Assembly: GCF_000770925.1 (NCBI RefSeq) | Contig: NZ_JDTK01000004.1 | Location: 62,001-126,000 of the forward strand | Length of the DNA: 64,000 nt | Source: Bifidobacterium ruminantium DSM 6489 | GTDB lineage: Bacteria; Actinomycetota; Actinomycetes; Actinomycetales; Bifidobacteriaceae | Direction: 5' to 3' | Shown: piece after piece, positions 1 to 8,647 of the stretch | Layout of the letters: each line of letters opens with the position of its first letter | Position numbering within the stretch: the first letter of the stretch is position 1 | Program-made: the position numbers and the translations under genes | The notes under the pieces: model-generated | Database searches by the model: none | What the model saw: only the letters and a program-made list of their open reading frames with translations | What the model was told of the DNA's origin: nothing

Positions 1-228
1 CAGCGCTCACAACGTCTGAAAGGTCGCATCACAACCCGCGGAAAGATCCTCCTGAAGAATAAGGCGGTGATTCTGGTGGATGACATCGTCACCTCCGGCA
101 CCACCATGCGCCGCTGCGTCGATGTCCTGTCCTCACAAGGCGCTGAAGTCGTCACGGTGCTTTCGTTGGCTCACACGCCTGCGGGCAAGCCAACGAAAGC
201 AGGGCGTCACTTTTCGTCGGAAATATGA
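1..228 (+). CDS. ComF-like phosphoribosyltransferase-family protein, C-terminal fragment (5' end outside window)
   Basis: The first reading frame is open from base 1 and ends at a TGA at 226-228, giving the last 75 residues of a longer protein. It contains a clear PRPP-binding loop, VILVDDIVTSGTT, at about residues 23-35, followed by a helix beginning MRRCVDVLSSQGAEV. This is the C-terminal half of a type I phosphoribosyltransferase fold. The short tail after the loop, without a purine or pyrimidine PRTase C-terminus, fits ComF family proteins, which are linked to DNA uptake or stay uncharacterised. The family call is an inference because the N-terminal zinc-ribbon region lies outside the window. 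Its end overlaps the convergent histidine kinase gene by 22 bases. Confidence 0.6.
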   Translation, partial: QRSQRLKGRITTRGKILLKNKAVILVDDIVTSGTTMRRCVDVLSSQGAEVVTVLSLAHTPAGKPTKAGRHFSSEI

Positions 229-1283
229 TATTTCGGCAGTGTTATCTCAAAATCCGCACCACGCGGATCATCTACGACGCGTACCGTTCCACCATGCAAT
301 TGCGCGGCCCAACGGGCGATTGACAGTCCCAGTCCGGTGCCTCCCGACTCGGTACCCGGGCCGGTTTTGCCTTTGACGAATCGACGGAAGATATCGGAAC
401 GCGCCTCTTGGGGAATCTGGGAACCGAAGTTGACGACGTTCGTCACGATCGTGCAGTAGCCCCTGTCCTCATGTGCCTCGATGAGCACCGAGGTGTTGTC
501 CGCGGAATGTTTGAGCGCGTTGGCGATGATATTGGTGAACAGCTGGCGTAATCTGTCCTGATCGCCCTCCATTTCGATGTCGTCGGGTACACGGACTTCG
601 ATATTGTGGGCGTGGCCGGCATCGGCGATTTCCAACGGTTCCACGGTTTCGTCGATGAAATCCGCGAAATTGAATTTATCGATTCTCAGACTTGCCGCGC
701 CGGCTTCCATACGGGACAGGTCAAGCAGGAAGGCGATGAGATCCGAGAGACGGTGTGTCTGGTTGAGAATGCTTTCCAAATTCGACGGGGTCGGTTCCAC
801 CACGCCGTCGGCCATGTTCTCCACCATGGCCTGCAATGCAGAGACCGGTGTGCGCAGCTCGTGGCTTACATTGGCCACCATATCCCGGCGCATCTGGTCG
901 GCATGCTGGAGTTCTTCGGCCATCTCGTTGAAGGACATGGCCAACTGACCGACTTCGTCGCGGTTGTTCTCATCGACATGCACGCGTACGGTGTAGTCGC
1001 CGTCCGCCATGGCCTCGGCCGCATCCCTCATTTCACGCAGGGGAGAGGTCAGTCCTCTGGAGAAGAAATAGGTGATGCTCAATGCCACTGCAAGGGTGAT
1101 CGGCATGGCAATCCAGATGCTCAGCTCCACTTTGAGCAGAAACCAAGCCATGATGAAGGCGATGAGGGTGGAGATGGTGATCAGCACGCACAATTCGACC
1201 TTGAGCGATGAAAACGAACCAATAGGGCGTTCGGTATCCAAAGCATTGACCGAACGCCCTGGTTTCGAATCGGTAGTATGCAT
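207..1283 (-). CDS. Sensor histidine kinase with a short two-helix membrane hairpin
   Basis: A 358-residue membrane histidine kinase. Two transmembrane helices (about residues 31-48 and 54-75) are joined by a loop of only a few residues, so there is no extracellular sensor domain; signals are probably read in or at the membrane. A HAMP domain follows (SPLREMRDAAEAMADGDY onward), then the HisKA dimerisation helix with the phospho-acceptor in VSHELRTPVSAL, and a HATPase_c domain with N-box (FTNIIANALKHS) and GTGLGLSIA G-box. The open frame extends upstream to 1397, but that would overlap the response regulator; I chose the ATG at 1283, 19 bases beyond the regulator stop, although its ribosome site is poor. 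It is co-directional with the regulator and glgB. The signal sensed is unknown. Confidence 0.85.
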   Translation of the reverse strand: MHTTDSKPGRSVNALDTERPIGSFSSLKVELCVLITISTLIAFIMAWFLLKVELSIWIAMPITLAVALSITYFFSRGLTSPLREMRDAAEAMADGDYTVRVHVDENNRDEVGQLAMSFNEMAEELQHADQMRRDMVANVSHELRTPVSALQAMVENMADGVVEPTPSNLESILNQTHRLSDLIAFLLDLSRMEAGAASLRIDKFNFADFIDETVEPLEIADAGHAHNIEVRVPDDIEMEGDQDRLRQLFTNIIANALKHSADNTSVLIEAHEDRGYCTIVTNVVNFGSQIPQEARSDIFRRFVKGKTGPGTESGGTGLGLSIARWAAQLHGGTVRVVDDPRGADFEITLPKYHISDEK

Positions 1284-1302
1284 ACCACCAAATACTAGCG
1301 CA

Positions 1303-2034
1303 TCACTTCTGCGGCTCCGGCGGTTCGAACGCGTATCCGACGCCATGCACGGTCCGGATGGTCTTCGAACCCAGCTTATGTCGTAGCGCCTTGACATGCG
1401 AGTCCACGGTGCGGGTGCCGGAGGCGTCCACCCAGTCCCATACCTCTTCGAGCAGCTTCTCGCGGGTGAGCACGGACTTCGGCTTGCGGGCCAGTGTGGC
1501 GAGCAGGTCGAATTCCGTCGGGGTCAGATGAACCTGCTTGCCGTCTACGGTGACGATGCGTTGGGCCGGATCGATCACTAACGAGCCGAAATTGAGCAGC
1601 TTCTCGTTTTCGGAGTTCTTGGCGATGATCTTGGCGCGATCCACACGACGGAGCAAAGCCTTGCAGCGGGCGATGAGTTCGCGCATGGAGAACGGTTTGG
1701 TCATATAGTCATCGGCTCCGGCTCCAAGACCGATGACCTTGTCGGCCTCGTCATCTCGTGCCGTGAGAATCAGCACAGGCACAGGACGTTCCGCCACGAT
1801 GCGCTTAGTGGCCTCAAGACCGTCCATCACGGGCAGCATGATGTCCATGATGACCAGGTCCGGACGAAGAGTGGACGCGGCCTGCACCGCGCTCGCGCCG
1901 TCGGAGGCCACGCGCGCGGTCCAGCCTTCCGCCGTGATGCGCTGCGCGATGGCCGTGGCCAGCGTCGGTTCGTCTTCGACCACCAGAACGGTATGCGGTT
2001 CCGTCGCTGTGGACTGTGCTGATGAGTTGAGCAT
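1303..2034 (-). CDS. OmpR/PhoB-family response regulator
   Basis: A 243-residue DNA-binding response regulator, partner of the adjacent histidine kinase. The receiver domain (about residues 15-130) shows the acidic pair in VVEDEPTLA, the phosphorylation aspartate in LVIMDIMLPVMDG, the conserved threonine in LILTARDD and the lysine in DYMTKPF. The winged-helix output domain (about 145-238) carries LTPTEFDLLATLARKPKSVLTREKL-type helices and the C-terminal hairpin TVHGVGYAF. AAAGGCGG lies 6-8 bases before the ATG. The gene begins 17 bases after the glgB stop, so glgB, regulator and kinase are probably one transcript. This suggests a link between the two-component system and glycogen or envelope state, but the regulon cannot be read from the sequence. 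Confidence 0.9.
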   Translation of the reverse strand: MLNSSAQSTATEPHTVLVVEDEPTLATAIAQRITAEGWTARVASDGASAVQAASTLRPDLVIMDIMLPVMDGLEATKRIVAERPVPVLILTARDDEADKVIGLGAGADDYMTKPFSMRELIARCKALLRRVDRAKIIAKNSENEKLLNFGSLVIDPAQRIVTVDGKQVHLTPTEFDLLATLARKPKSVLTREKLLEEVWDWVDASGTRTVDSHVKALRHKLGSKTIRTVHGVGYAFEPPEPQK

Positions 2035-2051
2035 GAAGTATTCCGCCTTTC

Positions 2052-4307
2052 TCAGTGTTCTGGCTTCAAGAATACTGCGCCCAATGCCGGGATGGTGATT
2101 TTCGCAGACCAGTCACGGGAATGGTATTCCCCTTCGACCGCCTCGAAAGTGCCATTGTGGATGTCGGATCCACCGTACTTCTTGTCGTCGGTGGTCAGCA
2201 CTTCGGTCCATCGACCGCCCTTGGTGAGCGGAACCTGATAGTCCTCCCATGCCTCGCCGGAGAAGTTTACGACGACGACCATCTGCTCCCCATCCTTGCC
2301 GATACGCACGAAGCTGAGCGTGTTGTGATCGGCGTCATCGCTGGTGAGCCACTGGAAGCCCGCGGGGTCGAAATCCTGACTCCACAATGCGGGGGACGCC
2401 TTGTACAATGCGTTCAAATCGGCAACGAGCCTCTGCACGCCACGATGGTCTGGCCAGTTGAGCGCGTCCCAATCGATCGAACCGTCGTGGTCCCATTCGC
2501 CGTACTGCGCCACCTCATTGCCCATGAAGGAGAGCTTTTTGCCAGGGTGAGCCCATTGGTAGGCGAACAGTGCGCGTACTCCGGCGTAACGCTGCCAATC
2601 ATCGCCTGGCATCTTGCCGAACAACGATCCCTTGCCGTACACGACCTCGTCGTGGCTGATCGGCAGCACGTAATGCTCGGAATAGGCGTACACCATGGAG
2701 AAGGTGATCTCGTTGTGATGCCACTTGCGGTTGATCGGCTCCTCATGCAGGTATTCCAAGGTGTCGTGCATCCAACCCATGTTCCACTTGAGTCCGAAGC
2801 CAAGGCCACCCGCGTCGGTCGGCGCGGTGACACCGGGGTACGCGGTGGATTCTTCGGCGATCATCATGATGCCCGGATTGTTCTTGTATGCGGTAGCCGT
2901 GGCCTCTTTGAGGAAGTCGATGGCTTCGAGGTTCTCACGTCCGCCATAGATGTTCGGATGCCACTGGCCCGGCTTGCGGCTGTAATCGAGGTAGAGCATG
3001 GAAGACACCGCATCCACACGCAAAGCATCGATATGATATTCATCCAGCCAGAAGCAGGCATTGGCGACCAGGAAGTTGCGTACTTCGCGGCGTCCGAAGT
3101 TGAACACGTAGGTGCCCCAATCAGGATGCTCGCCGCGGGTCGGGTCGGGATCCTCGTACAACGGGGTGCCATCGAATCTGCCGAGGGCGAACGCATCCTT
3201 CGGGAAGTGCGCGGGAACCCAGTCCATGATCACGCCGATGCCGGCGTCATGCATCTTCTCTACCAGATACTTGAAATCGTCGGGGCCGCCGAGTCTGGAA
3301 TCAATCGCGTAATAGCCGGTCACCTGATATCCCCACGAGCCAGAGAAGGGGTGCTCGGCCAGCGGCATGAATTCCACATGGGTGAAGCCTTGCTTCTGGA
3401 TGTAGGGAACCAACTTGTCGGCGAGCTCGCGGTAGTTGCTCACGTCTTTGCGCCAGCTGGAGGCATGCACCTCGTAGATGCTGACCGGTCCGTTGTGCGG
3501 ATTGGTGGCGGCGCGCTTGTCCATCCACGCCTTGTCGCGCCATGTGTGGGTGGATTCCACGACGATGGAGCCGGTATGCGGCGGAATCTCGTGCGAGCGT
3601 TCCATCGGATCGGCCTTCATGACCCATTCGTTGTTGGCGTTGAGGATTTCGTATTTGTAGATGGTCCCGGCCTCGACGCCTGGCACGAACAGCTCCCAGA
3701 CTCCGGAGGAGCCGAGCTCCCTCATGGCATGGGTGCGTCCGTTCCATCCGTTGAAGTCGCCGACCACGCGAACTGCATGGGCGTTCGGAGCCCATACTGT
3801 GAATGCGGTGCCGACCAGTTGCTCTCCCTTGGTCGCGTCGTTGGAGCCAAGGGGATCGTCATAACGCATCACGCGCGCGCCCAGCGCCTCCCAGAGACGC
3901 TCGTGTCGTCCCTCTCCGAAGAGATACATGTCCAGATCCCCGATGGTGGGCAGGTATCGATATGGATCGTCGGACACCACGACGGGGCCATCCTCGTATT
4001 CTGCCTTCACACGATAATCAGGGACGCCGAAACCATCGTCGGTGGCGATGGCCGGGACAAGTGCCATGAAAACGCCGTTGAATTCATGTACCGCCTGAGT
4101 CTGTCCTTTCTCGGTGATGATCGTCACGGTTTTTGCCAATGGACGTAGCACTCGGATCGTGACGACATCTTCGTGCCCGTCCGCGCCGAGATGCCCGCCA
4201 AGCACCTCGTGCGGATTGTAGAACGTACCGTTGCTCACCGCATCCAGGTCGCCCTGTGCAACAGGAACGGCAACGCTATCTTCTTTGATCTTGGATTCTG
4301 TAGCCAT
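2052..4307 (-). CDS. glgB: 1,4-alpha-glucan branching enzyme
   Basis: A 751-residue cytosolic GH13_9 branching enzyme, which forms alpha-1,6 branches in glycogen. After an N-terminal beta domain, a CBM48-like module is visible ([23 protein letters not shown]), then the catalytic barrel with [30 protein letters not shown] (nucleophile Asp), [12 protein letters not shown] (acid/base Glu) and [15 protein letters not shown] (third Asp), and a C-terminal all-beta domain ending FLKPEH. Length fits the actinobacterial two-N-domain type. The frame stays open upstream to 4406, but the ATG at 4307 begins the recognisable protein ([10 protein letters not shown]). No Shine-Dalgarno is present; instead TACACT lies 6 bases before the ATG, suggesting a leaderless mRNA. 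It is followed closely by a two-component system and is divergent from carD. Confidence 0.95.
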   Translation of the reverse strand: MATESKIKEDSVAVPVAQGDLDAVSNGTFYNPHEVLGGHLGADGHEDVVTIRVLRPLAKTVTIITEKGQTQAVHEFNGVFMALVPAIATDDGFGVPDYRVKAEYEDGPVVVSDDPYRYLPTIGDLDMYLFGEGRHERLWEALGARVMRYDDPLGSNDATKGEQLVGTAFTVWAPNAHAVRVVGDFNGWNGRTHAMRELGSSGVWELFVPGVEAGTIYKYEILNANNEWVMKADPMERSHEIPPHTGSIVVESTHTWRDKAWMDKRAATNPHNGPVSIYEVHASSWRKDVSNYRELADKLVPYIQKQGFTHVEFMPLAEHPFSGSWGYQVTGYYAIDSRLGGPDDFKYLVEKMHDAGIGVIMDWVPAHFPKDAFALGRFDGTPLYEDPDPTRGEHPDWGTYVFNFGRREVRNFLVANACFWLDEYHIDALRVDAVSSMLYLDYSRKPGQWHPNIYGGRENLEAIDFLKEATATAYKNNPGIMMIAEESTAYPGVTAPTDAGGLGFGLKWNMGWMHDTLEYLHEEPINRKWHHNEITFSMVYAYSEHYVLPISHDEVVYGKGSLFGKMPGDDWQRYAGVRALFAYQWAHPGKKLSFMGNEVAQYGEWDHDGSIDWDALNWPDHRGVQRLVADLNALYKASPALWSQDFDPAGFQWLTSDDADHNTLSFVRIGKDGEQMVVVVNFSGEAWEDYQVPLTKGGRWTEVLTTDDKKYGGSDIHNGTFEAVEGEYHSRDWSAKITIPALGAVFLKPEH

Positions 4308-4313
4308 GGAAAA

Positions 4314-4319
4314 AGTGTA
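4314..4319 (-). promoter_or_regulatory. Candidate -10 box of a leaderless glgB promoter
   Basis: TACACT on the minus strand ends 6 bases before the glgB ATG, where the transcription start would be expected to fall on or beside the start codon. There is no purine-rich ribosome site between it and the ATG. No convincing -35 was found, so this is an inference from spacing. Confidence 0.4.
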
Positions 4320-4443
4320 AGCATGAAACGCTTGAAAAATGGCTCGTGTCGCGGTTTTTTTTGAAATTCCGGCGATTTTTGGGCAAGTCCAGACCTGATG
4401 GCACAATAATTCGGGTTTTGTGTAAGCATTTCACGGAGGATTC

Positions 4444-5040
4444 ATGGGTTATAAGGTCGGCGACATGGTCGTCTATCCACGTCATGGCGCTGCGAAGGTG
4501 GAGGCCATTACCGAGCGGACAGTCAAGGGCGTGACCCGTGAGTATCTGCAACTGTCGGTGCTTTCATCCGATGGGCTGGTCATCAATGTGCCGGTGGACA
4601 ACGCCAAGAAGGTCGGTGTCCGGGATATCGTCGGCGCCAAGGAGGTGGCGAAGGTCTTCGAGATCCTGCGCACTCCGATCATCGAGAAGGAGATGAACTG
4701 GTCGCGCCGGTACAAGCTGAACGTGGAGAAGATCGCCACGGGCGACGTCAATAAGATCGCCGAGGTGGTGCGTGATCTTTCCCAGCGTGATGTCGACGAG
4801 CACGGATTGTCCGCGGGCGAGAAGCGCATGTTGACCAAGGCCCGCAGTATTCTGACCTCGGAGATCGCGCTGTCCGAACATCTTGATGAATCCGAGGCTC
4901 AGCGTCTGCTTGATGTGAATCTTGGGTACGAGCCGCCGCGGCCGGGTGATGAGCAGCATCACACCGAGGCTCCGAAGGAGGCGGCCATGGACACCTTGGC
5001 GCGTGTTGAGGCGGAAAACAAGAAGTCCAAAAAGAAGTAG
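4444..5040 (+). CDS. carD: CarD-family RNA polymerase-binding transcription regulator
   Basis: A 198-residue CarD homologue. The N-terminal Tudor-like RNA-polymerase-interacting domain begins [22 protein letters not shown], the hallmark of the CarD/TRCF-RID family, and a helical DNA-binding domain follows (about residues 70-160, including [13 protein letters not shown] and [16 protein letters not shown]). The last 35 residues are a charged tail ending KKSKKK. In other actinobacteria CarD binds the polymerase beta subunit, stabilises open complexes at rRNA and other promoters, and is often essential. CACGGAGGA precedes the ATG at good spacing. The next gene, ispF, starts 8 bases later; carD next to isoprenoid genes is a conserved actinobacterial arrangement, although ispD, which sits between them in mycobacteria, is absent here. 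Confidence 0.92.
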   Translation: MGYKVGDMVVYPRHGAAKVEAITERTVKGVTREYLQLSVLSSDGLVINVPVDNAKKVGVRDIVGAKEVAKVFEILRTPIIEKEMNWSRRYKLNVEKIATGDVNKIAEVVRDLSQRDVDEHGLSAGEKRMLTKARSILTSEIALSEHLDESEAQRLLDVNLGYEPPRPGDEQHHTEAPKEAAMDTLARVEAENKKSKKK

Positions 5041-5048
5041 GGACACTC

Positions 5049-5525
5049 ATGCGCATCGGTCAGGGATTTGACGCCCATCGGTTCGCATCCCATGACGCAG
5101 GCAAGCCTCTTTGGCTTGCCTGTTTGCTTTGGGACGGCGATGGCATCGAAGGCGATTCGGACGGCGATGTGGCGGCTCACGCGCTGATCGACGCGTTGCT
5201 TTCCGCGGCTTCGTTGGGTGATATCGGCATGCTGTTCGGTGTTGGGGCCGATTCGGCCGGCGCGGGTGCCCATGGGGACGAGATGCTTCGAAAGACGGTC
5301 GATCATCTGCATGATCATGGTATGCGGCCGGTAAGCGCCAGCGTGGTCGTCATAGCGAACCGCCCGAAAATCGGCAGACGCCGTGAGGAGGCCCGGCAGG
5401 CATTGAGCCGGGCGGTCGGTTGCGACGTCTCCCTGACCGCCACCACCACGGACGGCATGGGATTCACCGGCGACGGTCAGGGCATAGCGGCCATCGCCAA
5501 CGCGCTTGTGGAACCGATTATCTAA
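5049..5525 (+). CDS. ispF: 2-C-methyl-D-erythritol 2,4-cyclodiphosphate synthase
   Basis: A 158-residue enzyme of the non-mevalonate isoprenoid pathway; it cyclises CDP-methylerythritol 2-phosphate to MEcPP with loss of CMP. The metal-ligand motif appears at the start as GQGFDAHRF (Asp-x-His), and the third ligand His lies in DSDGDVAAHALIDALL. The C-terminal signature is ATTTDGMGFTGDGQGIAAIA. Length matches the family (about 157-160), although the segment between the two motifs is unusual (WLACLLWDGDGIEG instead of the common LGGVxI). It directly follows carD and is probably co-transcribed. It converges on the metal-transporter permease with only 14 bases between stops and no visible terminator. 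Confidence 0.93.
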   Translation: MRIGQGFDAHRFASHDAGKPLWLACLLWDGDGIEGDSDGDVAAHALIDALLSAASLGDIGMLFGVGADSAGAGAHGDEMLRKTVDHLHDHGMRPVSASVVVIANRPKIGRRREEARQALSRAVGCDVSLTATTTDGMGFTGDGQGIAAIANALVEPII

Positions 5526-5539
5526 TTCCTCATCCCGTC

Positions 5540-6376
5540 TTAGCGGCGTCGTACTGTTTCCGCTACTTTGGCGATAATCCAGAATATTGTGGAAATCGTC
5601 ACGATGACGAAGCTCGGGGGAGCGGGGAACATGGCGGAAACCACCAGTCCGCCCCAGATTGAGACCAGACAGATTATCGTGGCGGCTACCATCGCGGAGA
5701 ATGGCGAACGCGCGATGATATTGGCCGTCGCCGCTGGTGTGACCACCAGTGCGAAGACCAGCAGTGTGCCGACGGCGGGGACGGCGATGGTGATCACTCC
5801 CGCCATGATTGCCATGAAGCATATGTTCATAAGTCCTACGGGCACGCCTTTCGCCTGCGCCACCTGCTCGTCCAGCGAGCTGAACAGCAACGGGCGGTAG
5901 ATGACGGCCAATACGGCCAGCAGCAGAACGTCGAATATGGCGAATCCGACGATTTGCCCAGTCGTGATTGTCAGAATGGATCCGAACAATATCGACTGCA
6001 TTTGTTGGGATGCGGAACTGGACAACCGCGCGAAGAACAGACCCATGCCAGTGGCAAAGGCCAAGACGGTGCCCGTGGCAATCTCACGTTGCGAGGCCTT
6101 CTTTCCCAACGCGCCGATCACCAGGGCTCCGCCTAGGGCGAACGCGCCGAGACCGGCGCTGACCGGCAGTCCCAGCAATACCGCGCCCGTGGCGCCGGGC
6201 AACCCGATGTGCGCCAATGCGTGTGCGGCGAATGTGGAATGACGGGCGATGGTGAAGTATCCCATAATTCCGGCCGCAAGCGCGATGCATAATCCGGCGA
6301 GGAATGCGTTCGTCATGAATGGCGCGGTCAGTGTGCTCGCCCAGTCGGGGTCGAAGGAGAAAGCGGTTCCGTTCAT
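5540..6376 (-). CDS. Metal ABC transporter permease (ZnuB/TroC/MntB family)
   Basis: A 278-residue integral membrane protein with eight or nine hydrophobic helices, typical of ABC-3 permeases for Zn2+ or Mn2+. Family features include AHIGLPGATGAVLLGLPVSAGL and the conserved loop DEQVAQAKGVPVGLMNI, which contacts the ATPase. VGTLLVFALVVTPAATA matches the membrane segment conserved in this family. It starts 2 bases after the ATPase stop (TAA-TC-ATG), so the two are translationally coupled. With the binding protein encoded just upstream it forms a complete importer. The choice between zinc and manganese rests on the binding protein, whose third metal ligand looks like glutamate, favouring manganese. 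Confidence 0.9.
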   Translation of the reverse strand: MNGTAFSFDPDWASTLTAPFMTNAFLAGLCIALAAGIMGYFTIARHSTFAAHALAHIGLPGATGAVLLGLPVSAGLGAFALGGALVIGALGKKASQREIATGTVLAFATGMGLFFARLSSSASQQMQSILFGSILTITTGQIVGFAIFDVLLLAVLAVIYRPLLFSSLDEQVAQAKGVPVGLMNICFMAIMAGVITIAVPAVGTLLVFALVVTPAATANIIARSPFSAMVAATIICLVSIWGGLVVSAMFPAPPSFVIVTISTIFWIIAKVAETVRRR

Positions 6377-6378
6377 GA

Positions 6379-7242
6379 TTATGCCTCTTGTGTTTCGTGG
6401 TTGTGGTGGTGGAATTGGGCGATCTCCTCAGGCGCGTGGGCGTCGACGGTCATATCGTCCGGCTCGTCCTCGCTTGGGGTCACGAACATGTCGCCTTGAG
6501 GAGTGGTGACCACTTGTACCGTAGTGCCGTACAGATGGGTGAGCAGTTTCGAATCCAGCACTTCGTTCATGCTCGCATAGTGGGGGTGTCCGTCAAGCAG
6601 ATACACGGCTCCGGTGAGAATTGGCAGTAGCATGTTCAAATCGTGGGCCACGACCTGGATCGTCATGCCGAGTTCATGGTTGAGTTTGGCGAGCACGTGC
6701 ACGGTCGCGCGTTGACTGGCCAGATCAAGGTTGGCGAGTGGCTCGTCCAGCATAAGCAGTTGCGGGTCGGACACCAGCGCCTGCGCGATGGCGACGCGTT
6801 GACGCAGACCTCCCGAGAGCTCGGACAGGCGGTATGAAGCCTTGTCCCGCATACCGACGAAGGTCAACGCGTCGCGGACCTTGTCTTTTTGCCTGCGGGT
6901 GGTGGGGTGGATGCCGAATCTGGCTCCCGTCAAGCCCAGCATCACCGACTGCTCGGCGGTGATGTTCGATTCGATGTCGGAGGCGTAGCTTTGCGGCACG
7001 TATCCGATGCGATGATTCATGGTACCGGCTGGTTGGCCGAGCACGGTGATGCTGCCCTGCGCGATGGGAACCAGGCCGAGTTCGGCCTTCATCATGGTTG
7101 TCTTGCCGGCTCCGTTGGTGCCGACGATGGCGGTCACCGAGCCCTGTGGGATCCGGAAGGTTCCATGTTGCCAGATGGTGTTCCCGCCACGTGTCACGCC
7201 CGCGTCTTTGAATTCGATGCAGGTGGCTGCTTCGTCATGCAT
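6379..7242 (-). CDS. Metal ABC transporter ATP-binding protein (ZnuC/MntA type)
   Basis: A 287-residue ABC ATPase. Walker A is GTNGAGKTTM, the Q-loop region is RIGYVPQSYASD, the signature is LSGGLRQRVAIAQAL, Walker B is LLMLDEPLANLD and the switch His is in VVAHDLNM. The C-terminal tail is acidic and ends in a His-rich stretch, QFHHHNHETQEA, which could bind metal. I start at the ATG at 7242 because AAGGAGCGG lies just upstream; the open frame runs to 7311 but crosses the likely operator at 7289-7303. The gene is followed immediately by the permease. A terminator separates it from the upstream binding-protein gene, so ATPase and permease probably have their own metal-regulated promoter. Confidence 0.93.
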   Translation of the reverse strand: MHDEAATCIEFKDAGVTRGGNTIWQHGTFRIPQGSVTAIVGTNGAGKTTMMKAELGLVPIAQGSITVLGQPAGTMNHRIGYVPQSYASDIESNITAEQSVMLGLTGARFGIHPTTRRQKDKVRDALTFVGMRDKASYRLSELSGGLRQRVAIAQALVSDPQLLMLDEPLANLDLASQRATVHVLAKLNHELGMTIQVVAHDLNMLLPILTGAVYLLDGHPHYASMNEVLDSKLLTHLYGTTVQVVTTPQGDMFVTPSEDEPDDMTVDAHAPEEIAQFHHHNHETQEA

Positions 7243-7288
7243 GGTCCGCTCCTTGGTCGTTTGCTGAAGCAATTGTTCCAAATGGTGT

Positions 7289-7303
7289 TGACAATCATTC
7301 TCA
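7289..7303. promoter_or_regulatory. Palindromic Fur/Zur-like operator before the metal transporter ATPase
   Basis: TGACAATCATTCTCA fits TGAnAATnATTnTCA, with both six-base half-sites (TGA.AAT and ATT.TCA) perfectly inverted around a central base. This resembles operators of Fur-superfamily metal sensors, Zur in particular. It lies 46 bases upstream of the ATPase start codon, a suitable place to repress the promoter. No equivalent was seen upstream of the binding-protein gene. Confidence 0.6.
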
Positions 7304-7350
7304 ATAAGCATATGTTCCGCATGCTTCCGGGAATTGCGAAGTCAGATCGC

Positions 7351-7393
7351 GGAAAAAGAAACCGCCGACGAAGTATGTTTCGTCGGCGGTTTC
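7351..7393 (-). terminator. Rho-independent terminator of the metal-binding protein gene
   Basis: A 15-bp perfect stem (7358-7372 with 7379-7393, GAAACCGCCGACGAA) is followed on the minus strand by TTTTTCC. It lies 34 bases past the stop of the substrate-binding protein and upstream of the ATPase, so most transcripts of the binding protein should end before the ATPase-permease pair. Confidence 0.85.
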
Positions 7394-7426
7394 ATGGAAT
7401 TCCCAGTGATGGATACTGTGAACGAT

Positions 7427-8506
7427 TCACTTTCCCGGATCCGTCTGACCCGTGTTGTCCGGAGAGGTTCCGTCGGTCGTGGATTCGGAGCTCGATTTCG
7501 AACCGGAATCGGATTTGGCGTCGGATGGCTGTGTGTCGGAACCGGTTTCATCGGTCCCATCCGTGGCCTTGTCTTTCTCCTTGGCAATCTCCTCGTCCAG
7601 CGTCGTGATGAGATGGGTGGTCCATTCGATCAGATCTTTGCAGTCACTCGGCATCTGTTCCGAGATATCGATAACCGGCAGATCGGATTTGTGTGCGGTT
7701 CCGGTGATGATATTCGTGGCGTCACTGGTCTCCTGTGTGTTGTTGACCAGGAAGTCGGTGCCATGGTCTTCCAGCAGTTTTTGGAATTCCTGCAGATTCT
7801 CGGAAGAGGGCTGCGAGCCGTCCGCAGTGGATTGGGAGTATCCCTCAGGTGTTTTATCGGTGAGACCTATGTCGCTGAAAAGATAGTATGCGACAGGTTC
7901 AGTGGAAGCATAGGAGATGCCTTTGAGCGATTTGGAGGATTTCTCCATATCTTTTTCGAGTTTCAACTCCCGTTTGTTCCAAGCTTTGAGGCGAGCCGAG
8001 AAGTATTTCCGCTGTTTTGGCATGATGCGACTGTAGGTGTCGGCGAGTTCCTTCGCCATGGCGTTGCGCGCATCGCTCGAGAACCATAGATGGGGGTTGT
8101 CTCCCTCGACCGCGCCGACCATCTGCGCCGCGGATACAGAAACAGCATCCTTCCGTGGGGTCTTCGTAGCCCATGAATCATATCCGGCTCCGTTGGCCAC
8201 GATGACCTGAGCTTTGTCCAATACGTCCACATCCTTGGTTTTGGGTTCGAAGTCGTGGGCGTCTGTGGTGGTGGAGGAGAGGATGGATGTGACTTTGACG
8301 TGTGATCCCCCGATCTGCTCCGCCACGGAACCCCACTGGTTGATCGAGGCTACCACCTCGATCGGAGTGGTCTGCTCGGTCTTGGTCTCAGCTGGCTGCT
8401 GGTTCGGTTCCGTCTCGTCATTGGAGCATGATGCGGTGCCGAACGCCATGCATAGGGCGATTCCCGCGGCAAAGGCGTGAAGGAATGGACGCTGGTGCGA
8501 ATGCAT
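7427..8506 (-). CDS. Metal ABC transporter substrate-binding lipoprotein (ZnuA/PsaA family, manganese-type ligands)
   Basis: A 359-residue cluster-9 metal-binding lipoprotein. The signal peptide ends in a lipobox, GTASC, with Cys near residue 27. Likely ligands are His in TTTDAHDFEPKT, His in GDNPHLWFS, and Glu in SYASTEPVAYYLF, the position held by His in zinc-type and by Glu in manganese-type (PsaA-like) proteins; the fourth is probably an acidic residue in VIDISEQ. There is no His-rich loop. The last 50 residues are a low-complexity Asp/Ser/Thr-rich tail. The ATG at 8506 is preceded by AGGAAGAAGG; upstream codons to 8584 lack a plausible signal sequence. It belongs with the ATPase and permease downstream. 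Manganese specificity is an inference from alignment by eye. Confidence 0.88.
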   Translation of the reverse strand: MHSHQRPFLHAFAAGIALCMAFGTASCSNDETEPNQQPAETKTEQTTPIEVVASINQWGSVAEQIGGSHVKVTSILSSTTTDAHDFEPKTKDVDVLDKAQVIVANGAGYDSWATKTPRKDAVSVSAAQMVGAVEGDNPHLWFSSDARNAMAKELADTYSRIMPKQRKYFSARLKAWNKRELKLEKDMEKSSKSLKGISYASTEPVAYYLFSDIGLTDKTPEGYSQSTADGSQPSSENLQEFQKLLEDHGTDFLVNNTQETSDATNIITGTAHKSDLPVIDISEQMPSDCKDLIEWTTHLITTLDEEIAKEKDKATDGTDETGSDTQPSDAKSDSGSKSSSESTTDGTSPDNTGQTDPGK

Positions 8507-8647
8507 GTGGTTGTGCCTTCTTCCTGTGACGTCTCGGTCGTGTCCATCTCGTAAACACGTGCGCGACTTATGACTTGAAACCAAGATAGTCTACGTTACT
8601 TGTAAACGCCAATACGACGAACACGGGAACGAGAGGTGTGACCCATC

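Noticed and set aside
1-14. AGCGCTCACAAC at the window edge resembling half of the pyk operator
   Set aside because: It is inside a coding region and its left half is outside the window, so it cannot be assessed.
2055-4148. A 697-codon open frame antisense to glgB
   Set aside because: It is opposite conserved catalytic motifs of glgB and encodes nothing recognisable.
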